Counted from the first letter of the stretch, positions 1 through 7,325 are shown. The stretch: 36,578 bases of DNA from Alphaproteobacteria bacterium (GCA_019240125.1 JAFAYW010000199.1:1-36578), one strand, 5' to 3'. The notes: generated from the letters alone by a model not told the origin. A program made the numbers and translations.

Positions 1-299
1 ACGGCGATGATCTGATCGTTGGCATGGAAACCCGCCTGCGCGCCGGCAGAGCCCCGACGTACCTGCTTCACGCGGATGAGCTCAAAGGTCATTCCGTCGC
101 TGGTGATGCGCTGGCCACCCGCGATGTCGATTCCGAGGGAGCCGCCATTGCGCGGCAATGAGCGAGCGTCCTCGCCGGTCAATAACTGATAGCCCATTTG
201 GTTTTCGGCATGAGCGACGCGCGGGGCCACCGTTGCGGTGATGGCGATCGAGAGCGCAAGCGCGCAGATGAACGGCCGTTTCGCCGATAGCATCATCAT
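1..299 (-). CDS. Exported PDZ-domain protein, C-terminus cut by window edge
   Basis: The minus-strand reading frame stays open from three consecutive ATG codons (299, 296, 293) to the left edge, so about 99 residues are visible. Residues 1-31 form a Sec signal peptide: a basic KR after a short Met run, a hydrophobic core (FICALALSIAIT) and an Ala-His-Ala cleavage site. The mature part contains a PDZ-like segment, with a GIDIAGG loop followed by VRRGSAGAQAGFHANDQIIA, the usual 'spacing, AxxAGL, GDxIxxV' core of PDZ domains. The protein should act in the periplasm. The YidB-family gene ends 14 bases upstream on the same strand, so they may be co-transcribed. No protease domain is visible; one could lie beyond the edge. 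There is no strong Shine-Dalgarno, so which of the three Met codons is used is open. Confidence 0.7.
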   Translation of the reverse strand, partial: MMMLSAKRPFICALALSIAITATVAPRVAHAENQMGYQLLTGEDARSLPRNGGSLGIDIAGGQRITSDGMTFELIRVKQVRRGSAGAQAGFHANDQIIA

Positions 300-313
300 C
301 TAACGCGCCCCGA

Positions 314-703
314 CTAGACGGACATTGTCCCTTCGTCGGGTACTCGCCCGTTGGGCGTCGCCTGATCTACAATCCGCGGCAGGTGCTGGCTGAGCTGCGA
401 GAGGAAGTCCTGCGGTTCCATCCCCGACTGAGCAGCTATGTTTTGCACCTGATCGTTGCCGAGAGCGGATTGTAGCTGTTGGGGCGAGACTGGCTGGTTG
501 GCGCCCTGCCCGATCCAGGAATCCACGATCTGGCCTAGGCCGGCCCCCCTCAGTTGCTCTAGCAATCCGCCGAGGCCGCCGCCTTGTGCTCCTCCTTGGT
601 TCGCCAGCACTTGCATCAATGCGCCCGCAATCCCGCCTTGCCCCGCGCTCGCTTGCCCTGATTGTCCCAATACCTGACCCACCAGGCTGTCAAGAAGGCC
701 CAT
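314..703 (-). CDS. YidB-family protein (DUF937-like)
   Basis: A 129-residue Gly/Gln/Ala-rich protein. It begins MGLLDSLVGQVLGQ, has a Gly-rich middle (residues 22-57, GGLGGLLEQLRGAGLGQIV), and ends in a helical part with SPQQLQSALGNDQVQNIA. This layout (amphipathic N-terminal helix, GGL repeats, 'LGxDxVxxIAxxxG' motif) is that of the YidB family, whose molecular role is not established. No signal peptide or membrane segment is seen. A GGAGCGG Shine-Dalgarno lies about six bases before the ATG. It is probably co-transcribed with the exported PDZ gene 14 bases downstream. The family assignment is fairly secure; the function is unknown. Confidence 0.75.
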   Translation of the reverse strand: MGLLDSLVGQVLGQSGQASAGQGGIAGALMQVLANQGGAQGGGLGGLLEQLRGAGLGQIVDSWIGQGANQPVSPQQLQSALGNDQVQNIAAQSGMEPQDFLSQLSQHLPRIVDQATPNGRVPDEGTMSV

Positions 704-1222
704 CTGAACCGCTCCATTTGAAAGCTGTTACGGCACTAACGCCTGGACGAGCCTATTTACCTCAGCGCGAGCACTAAACGCATTAAGCCGGCACCCCGAC
801 GCCCGGCGCGACTCCGCCTCAAAACGGGCCGGAGCCGATCTGCGACCCCAACTGCCCTCTGCACGGATCAAAGATGGGCCTTTCGGCCGGATTACAGCGC
901 TAGGGTGATCGAAATCAAACTCAGGAAATGCCCTGCGTATCCGCTCGCCCTTCGAGAGATGGACTGATCGAGGGGCGGTAGCCATTCTTCTTGGCCACCG
1001 CCTTCCACGTAAACCCGCCGCCGGCGGTCTTGCCGTAGTCACTGGCGGCCAGGCGCGAAATAGATTTTGGACGCGGGGCTGATCATCGCGCCGAACTGTC
1101 CGCTTTGGAGCAATCCGAGCATATCGTAGAGGGGTGAAGCTCGCTCAGGAGCAAACCCCATCTGGTTTGGGCAGAATGTTACCCATACGCTAACCACGGA
1201 TCGACCATATCCCGATACACCG
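704..1222. other. Gene-poor stretch, about 520 bases
   Basis: I find no gene I can defend here. A 104-codon open frame exists on the minus strand (728-1042), but its composition (Arg/Ala/Pro-rich) and the lack of a Shine-Dalgarno suggest chance. A different minus-strand frame near 970-1060 reads a protein-like stretch (SDYGKTAGGGFTWKAVAKKN) that soon hits a stop and has no clear start. It may be debris of a lost gene. Together with the radC remnant to the right, this looks like decayed accessory DNA. Confidence 0.5.
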
Positions 1223-1420
1223 TTGAAATGTAACAGAAACACGGCCGCCAGAAGAATGGTGCACAATCACCCGTCAGGCGACCCGACCCCATCAAAAGCC
1301 GACATCTCGACGACACAAGACATCGTCAAGGCGGCCAAACCGCTCGGCATCGCGGTGCACGATCACCTGATCATCGGTCGCAAAGGCCACACCAGCCTGC
1401 GCGACCTGGGACTTATTTAA
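1223..1420 (+). pseudogene. radC remnant (C-terminal JAB/JAMM part only)
   Basis: The frame encodes the last quarter of a RadC/YeeS-type protein: the JAMM motif [15 protein letters not shown], then [19 protein letters not shown] and the terminal LRDLGLI. Full-length RadC proteins are about 220-250 residues with N-terminal HhH-like and JAB regions. Here only about 55 residues match well. Upstream of HNH the similarity fades (RNTAARRMV in place of the usual LNAxAxxxV), and the conserved upstream Glu and 'VYPREVVKRAL' segment is missing or degenerate. There is no credible start codon or Shine-Dalgarno; the nominal TTG at 1223 is only the frame's first possible start. I call it a pseudogene left by rearrangement. 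radC genes are often carried on integrated elements, which fits the accessory look of this edge. Confidence 0.8.
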
Positions 1421-1455
1421 CGCCGCCCGTCACGGGCGGAGTGGGCGTTAGGGCT
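1421..1455 (+). terminator. Stem-loop directly after the radC remnant
   Basis: Just after the TAA stop the DNA reads CCGCCC-GTCAC-GGGCGG, a perfect 6-bp GC stem with a 5-base loop. An outer AACGCC/GGCGTT pair flanks it about 10 bases further out. There is no U-run, so intrinsic termination is uncertain. The structure also lies at the 3' end of the minus-strand gene that ends at 1448 and could serve both convergent units. Confidence 0.35.
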
Positions 1456-1693
1456 TCGCCGGCGCGATAGTCGCGGCACCGAACAGCAGCTCGCTGGTCT
1501 TGGCCCGGTAGACCCGTTCACCAATCTGAACCTCGGAGTGTTCGCCATCGCCAACATCGCGATGGAACGTACCGCGCTTATCCTTCCACCGCACTGGCTC
1601 TCCCCGCACCCGGATCGGGGCCACGGATACCGCGCGGGTTGCCGCCGGCGTACGCCCGCGCTGACTCGCCTTGAGACCTGATCTGCTGGGCAT
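1448..1693 (-). CDS. Small basic hypothetical protein, 81 residues
   Basis: I do not recognise a named family. The N-terminal 30 residues are basic and low in complexity (KASQRGRTPAATRAV). The C-terminal 50 read as a compact beta-rich fold: PVRWKDKRGTFHRDVGDGEH, then EVQIGERVYRAKTSELL. Alternating charged/hydrophobic residues and the Gly-Asp-Gly turn suggest a small SH3-like or OB-like barrel, which is inference only. An ideal Shine-Dalgarno (AAGGAG) sits 8 bases before the ATG, in an AT-rich leader (TTTAATTAAGGAG), which makes it a real gene. It has no hydrophobic segment and is probably cytoplasmic. A second tiny basic protein gene (1866-2042) lies upstream on the same strand. Confidence 0.6.
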   Translation of the reverse strand: MPSRSGLKASQRGRTPAATRAVSVAPIRVRGEPVRWKDKRGTFHRDVGDGEHSEVQIGERVYRAKTSELLFGAATIAPAKP

Positions 1694-1865
1694 CGTCTTT
1701 ACTCCTTAATTAAACGCACGATAGCGCCAATGGGCCGAATCTGCCGCTATTGGTTTTTCGATGCGTCGACTTGTAGCTGAAACAGCGTGATACCTTGGCC
1801 GTCGCGCCGACAATATGCGCTGTACGGCATACGCGCCTCAATGCGGGGTAATCTGCGACGAGTAG

Positions 1866-2042
1866 CTATTTCTTACGCGGGTCGGCGCGTTGTGTTTTTT
1901 TCGCCTCCCGGCTCGGAGATTTGGGTGCATGCGACATCGGGCGTGTATTGAGCGCTCGCTGCAAGCCGCGGTCGGTGCGCTCTGCCGTGCTTGACACAGG
2001 CTTAATCGCGATACCGGCTGACCCGGATTTTGTTGGCTTCAT
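1866..2042 (-). CDS. Very small basic hypothetical protein, 58 residues
   Basis: The reading frame starts at ATG 2042 with an AGAGGACGACG leader (GAGG about 6 bases upstream) and ends with TAG at 1866. The product begins MKPTKSGSAGIAIKPV and ends in a strongly basic tail (SREAKKTQRADPRKK), with about 13 Lys/Arg and few large hydrophobics. It is probably disordered, possibly nucleic-acid-binding. The phrase ALNTRPMSHAPKS resembles the 'ALxTPPxPHK' pattern of small alphaproteobacterial hypotheticals, but I cannot name a family. Confidence rests on the ribosome site and frame length; a chance ORF is possible. Confidence 0.4.
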   Translation of the reverse strand: MKPTKSGSAGIAIKPVSSTAERTDRGLQRALNTRPMSHAPKSPSREAKKTQRADPRKK

Positions 2043-2221
2043 TCGTCGTCCTCTATCTGTGTTTGACTAAATATAGGGTCGCGGGCGCGCAATTACGCTG
2101 GTGGCAGTTTGAATGAAATAACGCTCTGAGGCGTCAAATTGTTGTCACTCAACGCCTTGCCACGCGGCCACCCGCCGAGCGCATCAACAGCCGCCGCGCC
2201 GCGCCCGGCGTGACATCGCTC

Positions 2222-2638
2222 TCAGCTGTGTTTGCGCGACAGCCGCGCCATAAAGCGCTCCTGGTCGATGATCGTGCGTTCGTGAAAGCCCTCACCGATT
2301 ATCTCGGCCTCATCACGGCAACTCACCTTGAAGCGCAAGCGGCGGCTTTCGATCTCGACAAGTTCGACATCCGCGGTCACCGCCATGCCGATCGGCGTCG
2401 CCGCGAGGTGGCTCATATCGACACGCGTGCCGACCGTGCGCTGGTGCGGCGGGATGTACGGCGCGAGGGCCGCGACACAGGTCCATTCGACAAACGCAAT
2501 CATCTGCGCCGTCGCGAACACCGGCGGCATGTCAGTATCGCTGCCGAACAGCGGCGCCTGCGCCGGCACCGCATGGCCTTCCCGCACCGTCAGCCTCTCG
2601 CTGTGGCGCAGCCCCGCTTTCAGGTCGGCGATCAGCAT
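2222..2638 (-). CDS. FlK-like hotdog-fold thioesterase
   Basis: A 138-residue single-hotdog protein. It aligns in order with fluoroacetyl-CoA thioesterase FlK: PPVFATAQMIAFVEWTC, then VGTRVDMSHLAATPIGMAV, then ELVEIESRRLRFKV and GEGFHERTIID. The catalytic triad of FlK (Thr42, Glu50, His76) is matched by Thr43, Glu51 and His77. Family members hydrolyse small or toxic acyl-CoA thioesters in the cytoplasm; the actual acyl group here is unknown. The ATG overlaps the stop of the upstream LVIVD gene in TGATG (one shared base), so translation is probably coupled. It is the last gene of the minus-strand run that starts at 6365. Family is confident; substrate is not assignable. Confidence 0.82.
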   Translation of the reverse strand: MLIADLKAGLRHSERLTVREGHAVPAQAPLFGSDTDMPPVFATAQMIAFVEWTCVAALAPYIPPHQRTVGTRVDMSHLAATPIGMAVTADVELVEIESRRLRFKVSCRDEAEIIGEGFHERTIIDQERFMARLSRKHS

Positions 2639-3861
2639 CAGCCTTTGTACTGCAGGATGGTTAGGCCGGCATTGACGTCTGTCACGTACATCAGCCCGTC
2701 GGGCGCGACATACACGTCATTCGATTGGATCACACGCGGCCGATTGGGGCGGGGGTCGATCATCGTCGCAGGTTCCGGGGGCACGAAATGGGCGACCTCG
2801 CGCGGGGCGAACGGGTCGGCGATGTTGAACACGCGCACCCCGGCATTCTGATACGTGGCGAAGATCAGCTCCTCGCTCTGGAACGAGCCGGGACGGTTTT
2901 CGTGCAGATTGTGTGGGCCGAATTTGGCGCCCTTGGTGCAGTAATCGACTTCATTGGGCGTCGGGAAGGCCGAAATCTGTACCGGATTGGTCTTGTCGCG
3001 TACATCGAATACCCAGCAGCGCTGGATGCCGTTGGCGCAGTTATCGATATTGCCCTCGTCGGCAGCGACGAACAGGTCGCGGCCGGGCAGCGGCAAGGGC
3101 GTATGCGTGCCGCCGCCGAAAGGCGGGCACCAGTTGCGGTGCGCCAGCAGTTTCGGCGCGGTCGGGTCGCTGACGTCGAGGATCGCCATGCCGCCGTCGC
3201 GCCACGCCGAATAGGCGAGGTTGCCGGCGATGATCGCGTGGTGCAGCGCATAGCGCCGGCCGGACCAGCTCGGCGTTTCGCCGCCGGCCGTGTGCATGCC
3301 CGGGAGCCACCAGCGGCCGACCACTTCCGGCTTCGTCGGGTCGGCCATGTCGATAATCGCCAGGACATGGTCGGTGAAGCCCTGCCAGTGGCACGAGGCA
3401 TACGCATAGCGCCCGCCGACATACCACAGCCGGTGCAGCCCCAGCCCGTCGATCGGCATAAACCCGATCTCGCGCGGCTCGGCCGGGTTGGCGATGTCGA
3501 ACACGCGCAATCCGGCAGTGAAGGTCTTTTCGCGCTTGGTGAAGCTTTCGGTTATCGACGAGCGGAAATAATCGTTCGGGTCGGAGTAGCCCTGCAGCAC
3601 CCAGATATTCGGCGAATTTACCGTCAGCAGCAGGTTTTCGTGGGTCTGCAGGTGAAAGGCACGCGAATTGGGCGGCGCCGGGGTGAAGTTGACGGTGCGC
3701 GGGCTCCGTGGGTCCTGCACGTCGATCACCGTGAACCCGTCGCTGAACATATGGCCGACAAAGGCATGGCCCTTATGCACCATGACCTGGACCCCGTCGG
3801 TCCGGCCGCCCTGGTCGCCATGCCCGACAAATTCGATGTTGCGTGCCGAAACCGGTGTCAT
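2638..3861 (-). CDS. LVIVD-repeat beta-propeller protein
   Basis: A protein of 407 residues built from repeated blades with the signature hydrophobic-x-D-[VI]-x-[DN]-P-x-x-P. I count six: FTVIDVQDPRSP, LRVFDIANPAEP, LAIIDMADPTKP, MAILDVSDPTAP, CWVFDVRDKTNP and VRVFNIADPFAP. Such LVIVD proteins are beta-propellers, mostly uncharacterised and often extracytoplasmic, but no signal peptide is visible here. Several His residues lie in loops (FHLQTHEN, PGMHTAGGE, GPHNLHENR) and could bind metal. I choose ATG 3861 because GGAG lies 6 bases before it; the longer frame needs a TTG at 3933 with no ribosome site, and that start would overlap the previous gene. It is coupled to the thioesterase by TGATG. 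Binding partner or enzyme activity is unknown. Confidence 0.8.
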   Translation of the reverse strand: MTPVSARNIEFVGHGDQGGRTDGVQVMVHKGHAFVGHMFSDGFTVIDVQDPRSPRTVNFTPAPPNSRAFHLQTHENLLLTVNSPNIWVLQGYSDPNDYFRSSITESFTKREKTFTAGLRVFDIANPAEPREIGFMPIDGLGLHRLWYVGGRYAYASCHWQGFTDHVLAIIDMADPTKPEVVGRWWLPGMHTAGGETPSWSGRRYALHHAIIAGNLAYSAWRDGGMAILDVSDPTAPKLLAHRNWCPPFGGGTHTPLPLPGRDLFVAADEGNIDNCANGIQRCWVFDVRDKTNPVQISAFPTPNEVDYCTKGAKFGPHNLHENRPGSFQSEELIFATYQNAGVRVFNIADPFAPREVAHFVPPEPATMIDPRPNRPRVIQSNDVYVAPDGLMYVTDVNAGLTILQYKG

Positions 3862-3926
3862 GTCCGTCTCCACCCCCGCCCGTTCGCGCCAGGGTAGCCG
3901 CCGCAGAGCCGACCCGCCACTCTGCT

Positions 3927-4295
3927 TCAGCAACTATCGCCGGGGTAACCTGTCGCGGCGTAGTCCGGGCCGGGCGTGCCGACAATCGAGCGAAGATCGG
4001 TCGGCCGAAACTCGTGGAATACGGCCCGTGCCTCATCGTAGTCGAGGCCGACGGAGAGCGTCTCGGCCAGTGTTTCAAATGTTTCCGGCGACAGGAAAGC
4101 AGCATAGGCGATAGCGATATACCGTTCGTCCAGTCCCAGTTTGCCGACGCCTGTCCGGATTTGAGCAGGGCTGTAGTGCTCGGCCGACCCGTATGCCTGC
4201 CGCAAATTCGGGCCGAGCCGCCGTGCGTATTGCTTAGCCGCCTGTCGAATCTGCCAGCGGCGCAGCCAGCCCATAAGTCTGCTCCATGTCCCCAT
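3927..4295 (-). CDS. Unrecognised conserved-looking protein, 122 residues
   Basis: I do not recognise the family with certainty. The N-terminus is basic and amphipathic (MGTWSRLMGWLRRWQIRQAAKQYARR), which could lie along a membrane. The remainder is helical: YSPAQIRTGVGKLGLDERYIAIAYAAFL, then EARAVFHEFRPTDL. No signal peptide, transmembrane segment or catalytic motif is evident. The GGAG ribosome site falls in the 14-base gap after the desaturase stop, which supports co-transcription with its neighbours. The next gene, the LVIVD protein, starts 65 bases downstream. Its place between a membrane hydroxylase and a propeller protein suggests a small accessory factor, but that is inference from position alone. 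Confidence 0.6.
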   Translation of the reverse strand: MGTWSRLMGWLRRWQIRQAAKQYARRLGPNLRQAYGSAEHYSPAQIRTGVGKLGLDERYIAIAYAAFLSPETFETLAETLSVGLDYDEARAVFHEFRPTDLRSIVGTPGPDYAATGYPGDSC

Positions 4296-4309
4296 GAGTC
4301 AGCTCCAAG

Positions 4310-5206
4310 TCAGAGCCGAGAAACCAGCGGCCGCTCCGGCCTGTCCGCCGCCAAATACCCGGAGCCCGAAACTACAGGAGCACCATGTGGCGGGCCGAAG
4401 ACGGCCCGCCGCCAATCCCCGATGCCCCGGGCGCCCCACAGATCGCGGGCGAGAGCGACCCACTCATGCGCGACGATCCACAGCGGGTTGTTGGAGCGGA
4501 GCGGCTTTACCAGCCCATAGCGGCAGGGCACATCGTCCCGCTCGACAGCGAAGGTGCCGAACAGCCGGTCGAAAACGATCAGCACGCCGCCATAATTCTT
4601 ATCGAGGTATTCGGGGTTGGCCGAGTGATGTACCCGGTGGTGCGACGGCGTGTTGAGGATCCACTCCAGAGGACCAAGCTTCGGCACCCAATCCGTATGA
4701 ATCCAGAATTGGTAAAGCAGGTTCAGATTGAGGGTGATGAACACCGCACGAGGCGGGAAACCGAGAAAGATGAGCGGCGCAAAGAACGCATTGGTCCCGA
4801 TCAGGCGGCCAACCCAGCCAAAGCGATAGGCGGCCGACAGGTTGAAACGGTTGGTCGAATGGTGCACCGCGTGGCTGGCCCACAGAACCCGGATGCGGTG
4901 GCTGCAGCGATGAAACCAGTAGTAACAGAACTCCTGCCCGAGAAAGAGCAGCACCAGCGACCCTGCGGTGCCAAGCGGCACGCTCGCGATGCGGTACTGA
5001 GCCGCCAAACCGATCAGCGGGCCCCCCAGTCCGAAGGCGAGATAGACATAGACGATATATTGCCGGACCAGGAGATCGGCGAGCCAGGCGAATGCGGCGG
5101 GCCAATCGTAGTCGCCGCGGATCGCCCACAGCACAATAGCTTCGACCGCCGATAGCGTGATGACGCCCAGGGTCGACCAGTAGAGGATCAGATAGATCGT
5201 CTGCAT
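4310..5206 (-). CDS. Sterol desaturase / fatty acid hydroxylase superfamily membrane enzyme
   Basis: A 298-residue integral membrane protein with the di-iron histidine boxes of the superfamily: HRCSH at 99-103 (HX3H), HAVHH at 112-116 (HX2HH) and HHRVHH at 189-194, plus His170 in LYQFWIHTDW. Hydrophobic helices lie at about 5-30, 45-70, 78-97 and 135-165. Members use O2 to hydroxylate or desaturate lipids such as sterols, fatty acids or carotenoids at the cytoplasmic membrane; the substrate here is unknown. I choose ATG 5206, which has an AAGGAGG ribosome site 6 bases upstream; the longer frame to 5323 overlaps the upstream regulator and starts with an Arg/Pro-rich stretch. The immediately upstream AraC-type membrane regulator is a frequent partner of this family in proteobacteria. 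Confidence 0.88.
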   Translation of the reverse strand: MQTIYLILYWSTLGVITLSAVEAIVLWAIRGDYDWPAAFAWLADLLVRQYIVYVYLAFGLGGPLIGLAAQYRIASVPLGTAGSLVLLFLGQEFCYYWFHRCSHRIRVLWASHAVHHSTNRFNLSAAYRFGWVGRLIGTNAFFAPLIFLGFPPRAVFITLNLNLLYQFWIHTDWVPKLGPLEWILNTPSHHRVHHSANPEYLDKNYGGVLIVFDRLFGTFAVERDDVPCRYGLVKPLRSNNPLWIVAHEWVALARDLWGARGIGDWRRAVFGPPHGAPVVSGSGYLAADRPERPLVSRL

Positions 5207-5226
5207 CAGGTGCCTCCTTGGAGGCG
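5207..5226 (-). promoter_or_regulatory. Hairpin enclosing the desaturase ribosome site
   Basis: On the minus strand the leader reads GCCTCCAAGGAGGC just before CACCTG-ATG. The AAGGAGG Shine-Dalgarno can pair with GCCTC in a 5-bp stem with a 4-base loop (or 6 bp with 2). In mRNA this could partly hide the ribosome site. Whether it is regulatory is inference; the stem is short. Confidence 0.3.
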
Positions 5227-5288
5227 CAGTCTGGCCGGGGCGCCGCCCAGGCGCTCGCCGGAAGCTTAGAAAGACTCGCCGATCCCCG

Positions 5289-6365
5289 CTAGGCGCTGGC
5301 CGATTTCGGAATCGGCGAGCCATTCGGCGGCGTCGCGGCTTCCGGTTCGCCGAAGCGGGCCCGGCGGTATTCGCTCGGTGTCATGCCGGTTTTCTCTTTG
5401 AAGGCCCGGTTGAACGGACCGAGGGACTGAAAGCCGGCATCCATCGCGATTGTCAAAATCGGCACCTCCGCCTGACTGGGATCGGCTAGCGCCGCCATGA
5501 TTTCGGCGAGCCGGTACCCATTGACGTAGCTCGTGAAGTTGCGATGCCCGAGGCGCTGGTTGATCAGCCGGCGCAGTCGGTACTCCGGGATGCCGAGGCG
5601 CGCGGCGAGCGAGGCAATGTCGCAACGCTCCTCGCGATAGACTTTCTCAACCTCCATGGTGCGGCGCAATGCCTCGAGCAGCCGGGCTTCCTCCGGATCT
5701 GGCGGCGGCACGGGGCGCAGCTCCGGCGACGGGATCTGGGCCGGCGCGACGAGCGGCTCGCGCGTCACCCGGAGCCCGATCCCGAACGCGACAAACACAC
5801 CGAGCGCTGATTCGAGCCCGATCGCCGCGACGAGGTTGTGCGCGTTAAGCGCGGCCATCGCGATGAACTGGAGCGCGACGATATAGGCCGCCGCGCCGAT
5901 CGCCAGCACCAGCCGCAGACGGCGGCGCTTCTCAATCAGATCGCCGCCGCGTCCTGACAGTGCCCGCCACACACCGAGCCCCACCAGTAGCAGCGATGCG
6001 TATTGCACGGCGTGCCAGGGCAGCGCCTGATTGGCCGCCAGCGCCCAGGCCCCCAGCGCGCCCAAGCCCGCGAAAGGCAACCAGTTGCGCCAGGACGGCA
6101 CAAAGGGGTCGTCCATCTGTGCCTTGACCCACAGCCAGAACATTGCGGGATTCAGGATGCTGACAAGCCGGATCGCGCACACCCAGTCCGCACGCGATCG
6201 CGCCAGCGCAGGGGCCGACTCGATCAGATAGGCGAGAATGAGAACCGTGTAGAGCGCGCTATAGCGATCGACGGCCGAACGGGCCGCGCCGCGGGCGGCC
6301 AAGGCGCCGAGCACAAGAATCAGGGCAATCACGCCGCCCCGGATGCTGGCTTCTATCAGGATCAT
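5289..6365 (-). CDS. AraC-family transcription regulator with seven-helix membrane domain
   Basis: A 358-residue protein. Residues 1-200 contain about seven hydrophobic helices (near 10-28, 36-56, 62-82, 93-113, 117-137, 151-171, 176-198). A Pro-rich linker (about 205-225) follows, then a C-terminal AraC DNA-binding domain at 245-340: CDIASLAARLGIPEYRLRRL for the first helix-turn-helix, then TIAMDAGFQSLGPFNRAFK and KTGMTPSEYRR for the second, signature half. It is therefore a membrane-tethered regulator that likely senses a membrane or lipid signal. The ATG has an AAGGGG ribosome site. It lies 82 bases upstream of the sterol desaturase on the same strand and probably controls that run. The 58-base gap to the divergent lyase gene at 6424 must hold both promoters. 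Confidence 0.85.
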   Translation of the reverse strand: MILIEASIRGGVIALILVLGALAARGAARSAVDRYSALYTVLILAYLIESAPALARSRADWVCAIRLVSILNPAMFWLWVKAQMDDPFVPSWRNWLPFAGLGALGAWALAANQALPWHAVQYASLLLVGLGVWRALSGRGGDLIEKRRRLRLVLAIGAAAYIVALQFIAMAALNAHNLVAAIGLESALGVFVAFGIGLRVTREPLVAPAQIPSPELRPVPPPDPEEARLLEALRRTMEVEKVYREERCDIASLAARLGIPEYRLRRLINQRLGHRNFTSYVNGYRLAEIMAALADPSQAEVPILTIAMDAGFQSLGPFNRAFKEKTGMTPSEYRRARFGEPEAATPPNGSPIPKSASA

Positions 6366-6423
6366 GGTTTCCCCTTGGCCAGGAGCTTACTTTATCGTCG
6401 TGGACCGAATCGAGGAGTACGAC

Positions 6424-7278
6424 ATGACCCAGGCGGCACGGTTTCGCGAGTTGTTGCGGCGCGATGGCATGGTGGTGGCGCCGGGCGCCTATGATTGCAT
6501 CACGGCGCGGCTGATCGAGCGCGCCGGGTTCGACACCGTCTACATGACCGGCGCCGGCACCGCGGCGATGCTCGGCTATCCCGATTTTGGGCTCGTTACG
6601 ATGTCGGAAATGGTGGCGAATGCCGGCCGCATCGCCACCGCGGTCAGCGTACCGGTCATCGCGGATGCCGATACCGGCTATGGCAACGAGCTCAACCTCG
6701 TGCGTACGGTGCACGAATACGAGCAGGCCGGGGTTGCCGGCATTCATATCGAAGACCAGGGCTTTCCGAAAAAATGCGGTCATCTCGAAGATAAGGAGAT
6801 CGTGCCGCGCGAGGATTGGCTGGCCAAGATACGCGCCGCGGCCGCGTCGCGGCGCGACGCGGATTTCATGGTCATCGCCCGCACCGACTCGCGGGCGGTC
6901 GCCGGGTTTGAGGAAGCAGTGGCGCGCGGGAACGCGGCGCTCAGTGCGGGCGCCGACATGGTGTTTCTCGAGGCGCCGCAGACGCTGGATGAGGTAGCGG
7001 CAGTCCCGAAACTGGTGAAGGGCCCGTGCCTGTTGAACGTCGTGCAGGGCGGCAAGACCCCTGCCCTCGACCTCGGCGACGCCGAGCGGATGGGCTACAA
7101 GCTGGCGATCGTGCCAGGCATGCTGATCAAGAATGTTGTTGGCATCTGCGAGCGGGCGCTGAGCGAGCTGGCCACTACCCGGCGACACCCGAAGCCCGTG
7201 CGCGAGATGAGCGTGCGCGAGACCTTCAACCTATGGGGCGCCGACGAATGGGATGCGCTGCGCACCCGTTTCCGCTGA
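6424..7278 (+). CDS. Isocitrate lyase / PEP mutase family C-C lyase
   Basis: A 284-residue TIM-barrel protein of the ICL/PEPM family. Visible landmarks are the N-terminal VVAPGAYDCITARLIERAGF, the metal site DADTGYG (Asp81, Asp83), the HIEDQ segment (Glu110-Asp111) and the gating loop KKCGH (116-120), whose Cys is the catalytic acid in isocitrate and methylisocitrate lyases. At under 300 residues it belongs with methylisocitrate lyase, 2,3-dimethylmalate lyase, oxaloacetate decarboxylase and carboxyphosphonoenolpyruvate mutase rather than full-length isocitrate lyase. It should cleave a 2-hydroxy or 2-oxo dicarboxylic acid with Mg2+. ATG 6424 follows GAGGAG by 6 bases. Its neighbours downstream (CoA-transferase, CoA-ester lyase) suggest an organic acid pathway. 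The exact substrate cannot be read from sequence. Confidence 0.82.
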   Translation: MTQAARFRELLRRDGMVVAPGAYDCITARLIERAGFDTVYMTGAGTAAMLGYPDFGLVTMSEMVANAGRIATAVSVPVIADADTGYGNELNLVRTVHEYEQAGVAGIHIEDQGFPKKCGHLEDKEIVPREDWLAKIRAAAASRRDADFMVIARTDSRAVAGFEEAVARGNAALSAGADMVFLEAPQTLDEVAAVPKLVKGPCLLNVVQGGKTPALDLGDAERMGYKLAIVPGMLIKNVVGICERALSELATTRRHPKPVREMSVRETFNLWGADEWDALRTRFR

Positions 7279-7305
7279 ACGCGATTGTTGAGACGCTTTT
7301 TCCGG

Positions 7306-7325
7306 CGCCTCTCGAGGCGTTATTG
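7306..7325 (+). terminator. Possible terminator hairpin after the lyase gene
   Basis: The sequence CGCCTCTCGAGGCG (a 6-bp arm with a two-base turn, or a 4-bp arm with a 6-base loop) is followed by TTATT, 28 bases after the lyase stop. The T-rich tail is short. The hairpin abuts the dispersed repeat that starts at 7321. Confidence 0.35.

Noticed and set aside
728-1042. 104-codon minus-strand open frame
   Set aside because: Arg/Ala/Pro-rich composition typical of a high-GC chance frame, no ribosome site, no recognisable fold.
970-1060. Protein-like segment (DYGKTAGGGFTWKAVAKK) on the minus strand
   Set aside because: It is short, has no start and runs into a stop; I cannot match it to a family, so it is noted only as possible debris.
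1223-1420. Intact small RadC-like protein gene
   Set aside because: It lacks the N-terminal domain, the conserved upstream Glu and a ribosome site; the match begins abruptly near the HNH motif.
2725-3897. 390-codon plus-strand open frame opposite the LVIVD gene
   Set aside because: The minus strand shows six clear LVIVD blades and a coupled downstream gene; the plus frame has no motif.
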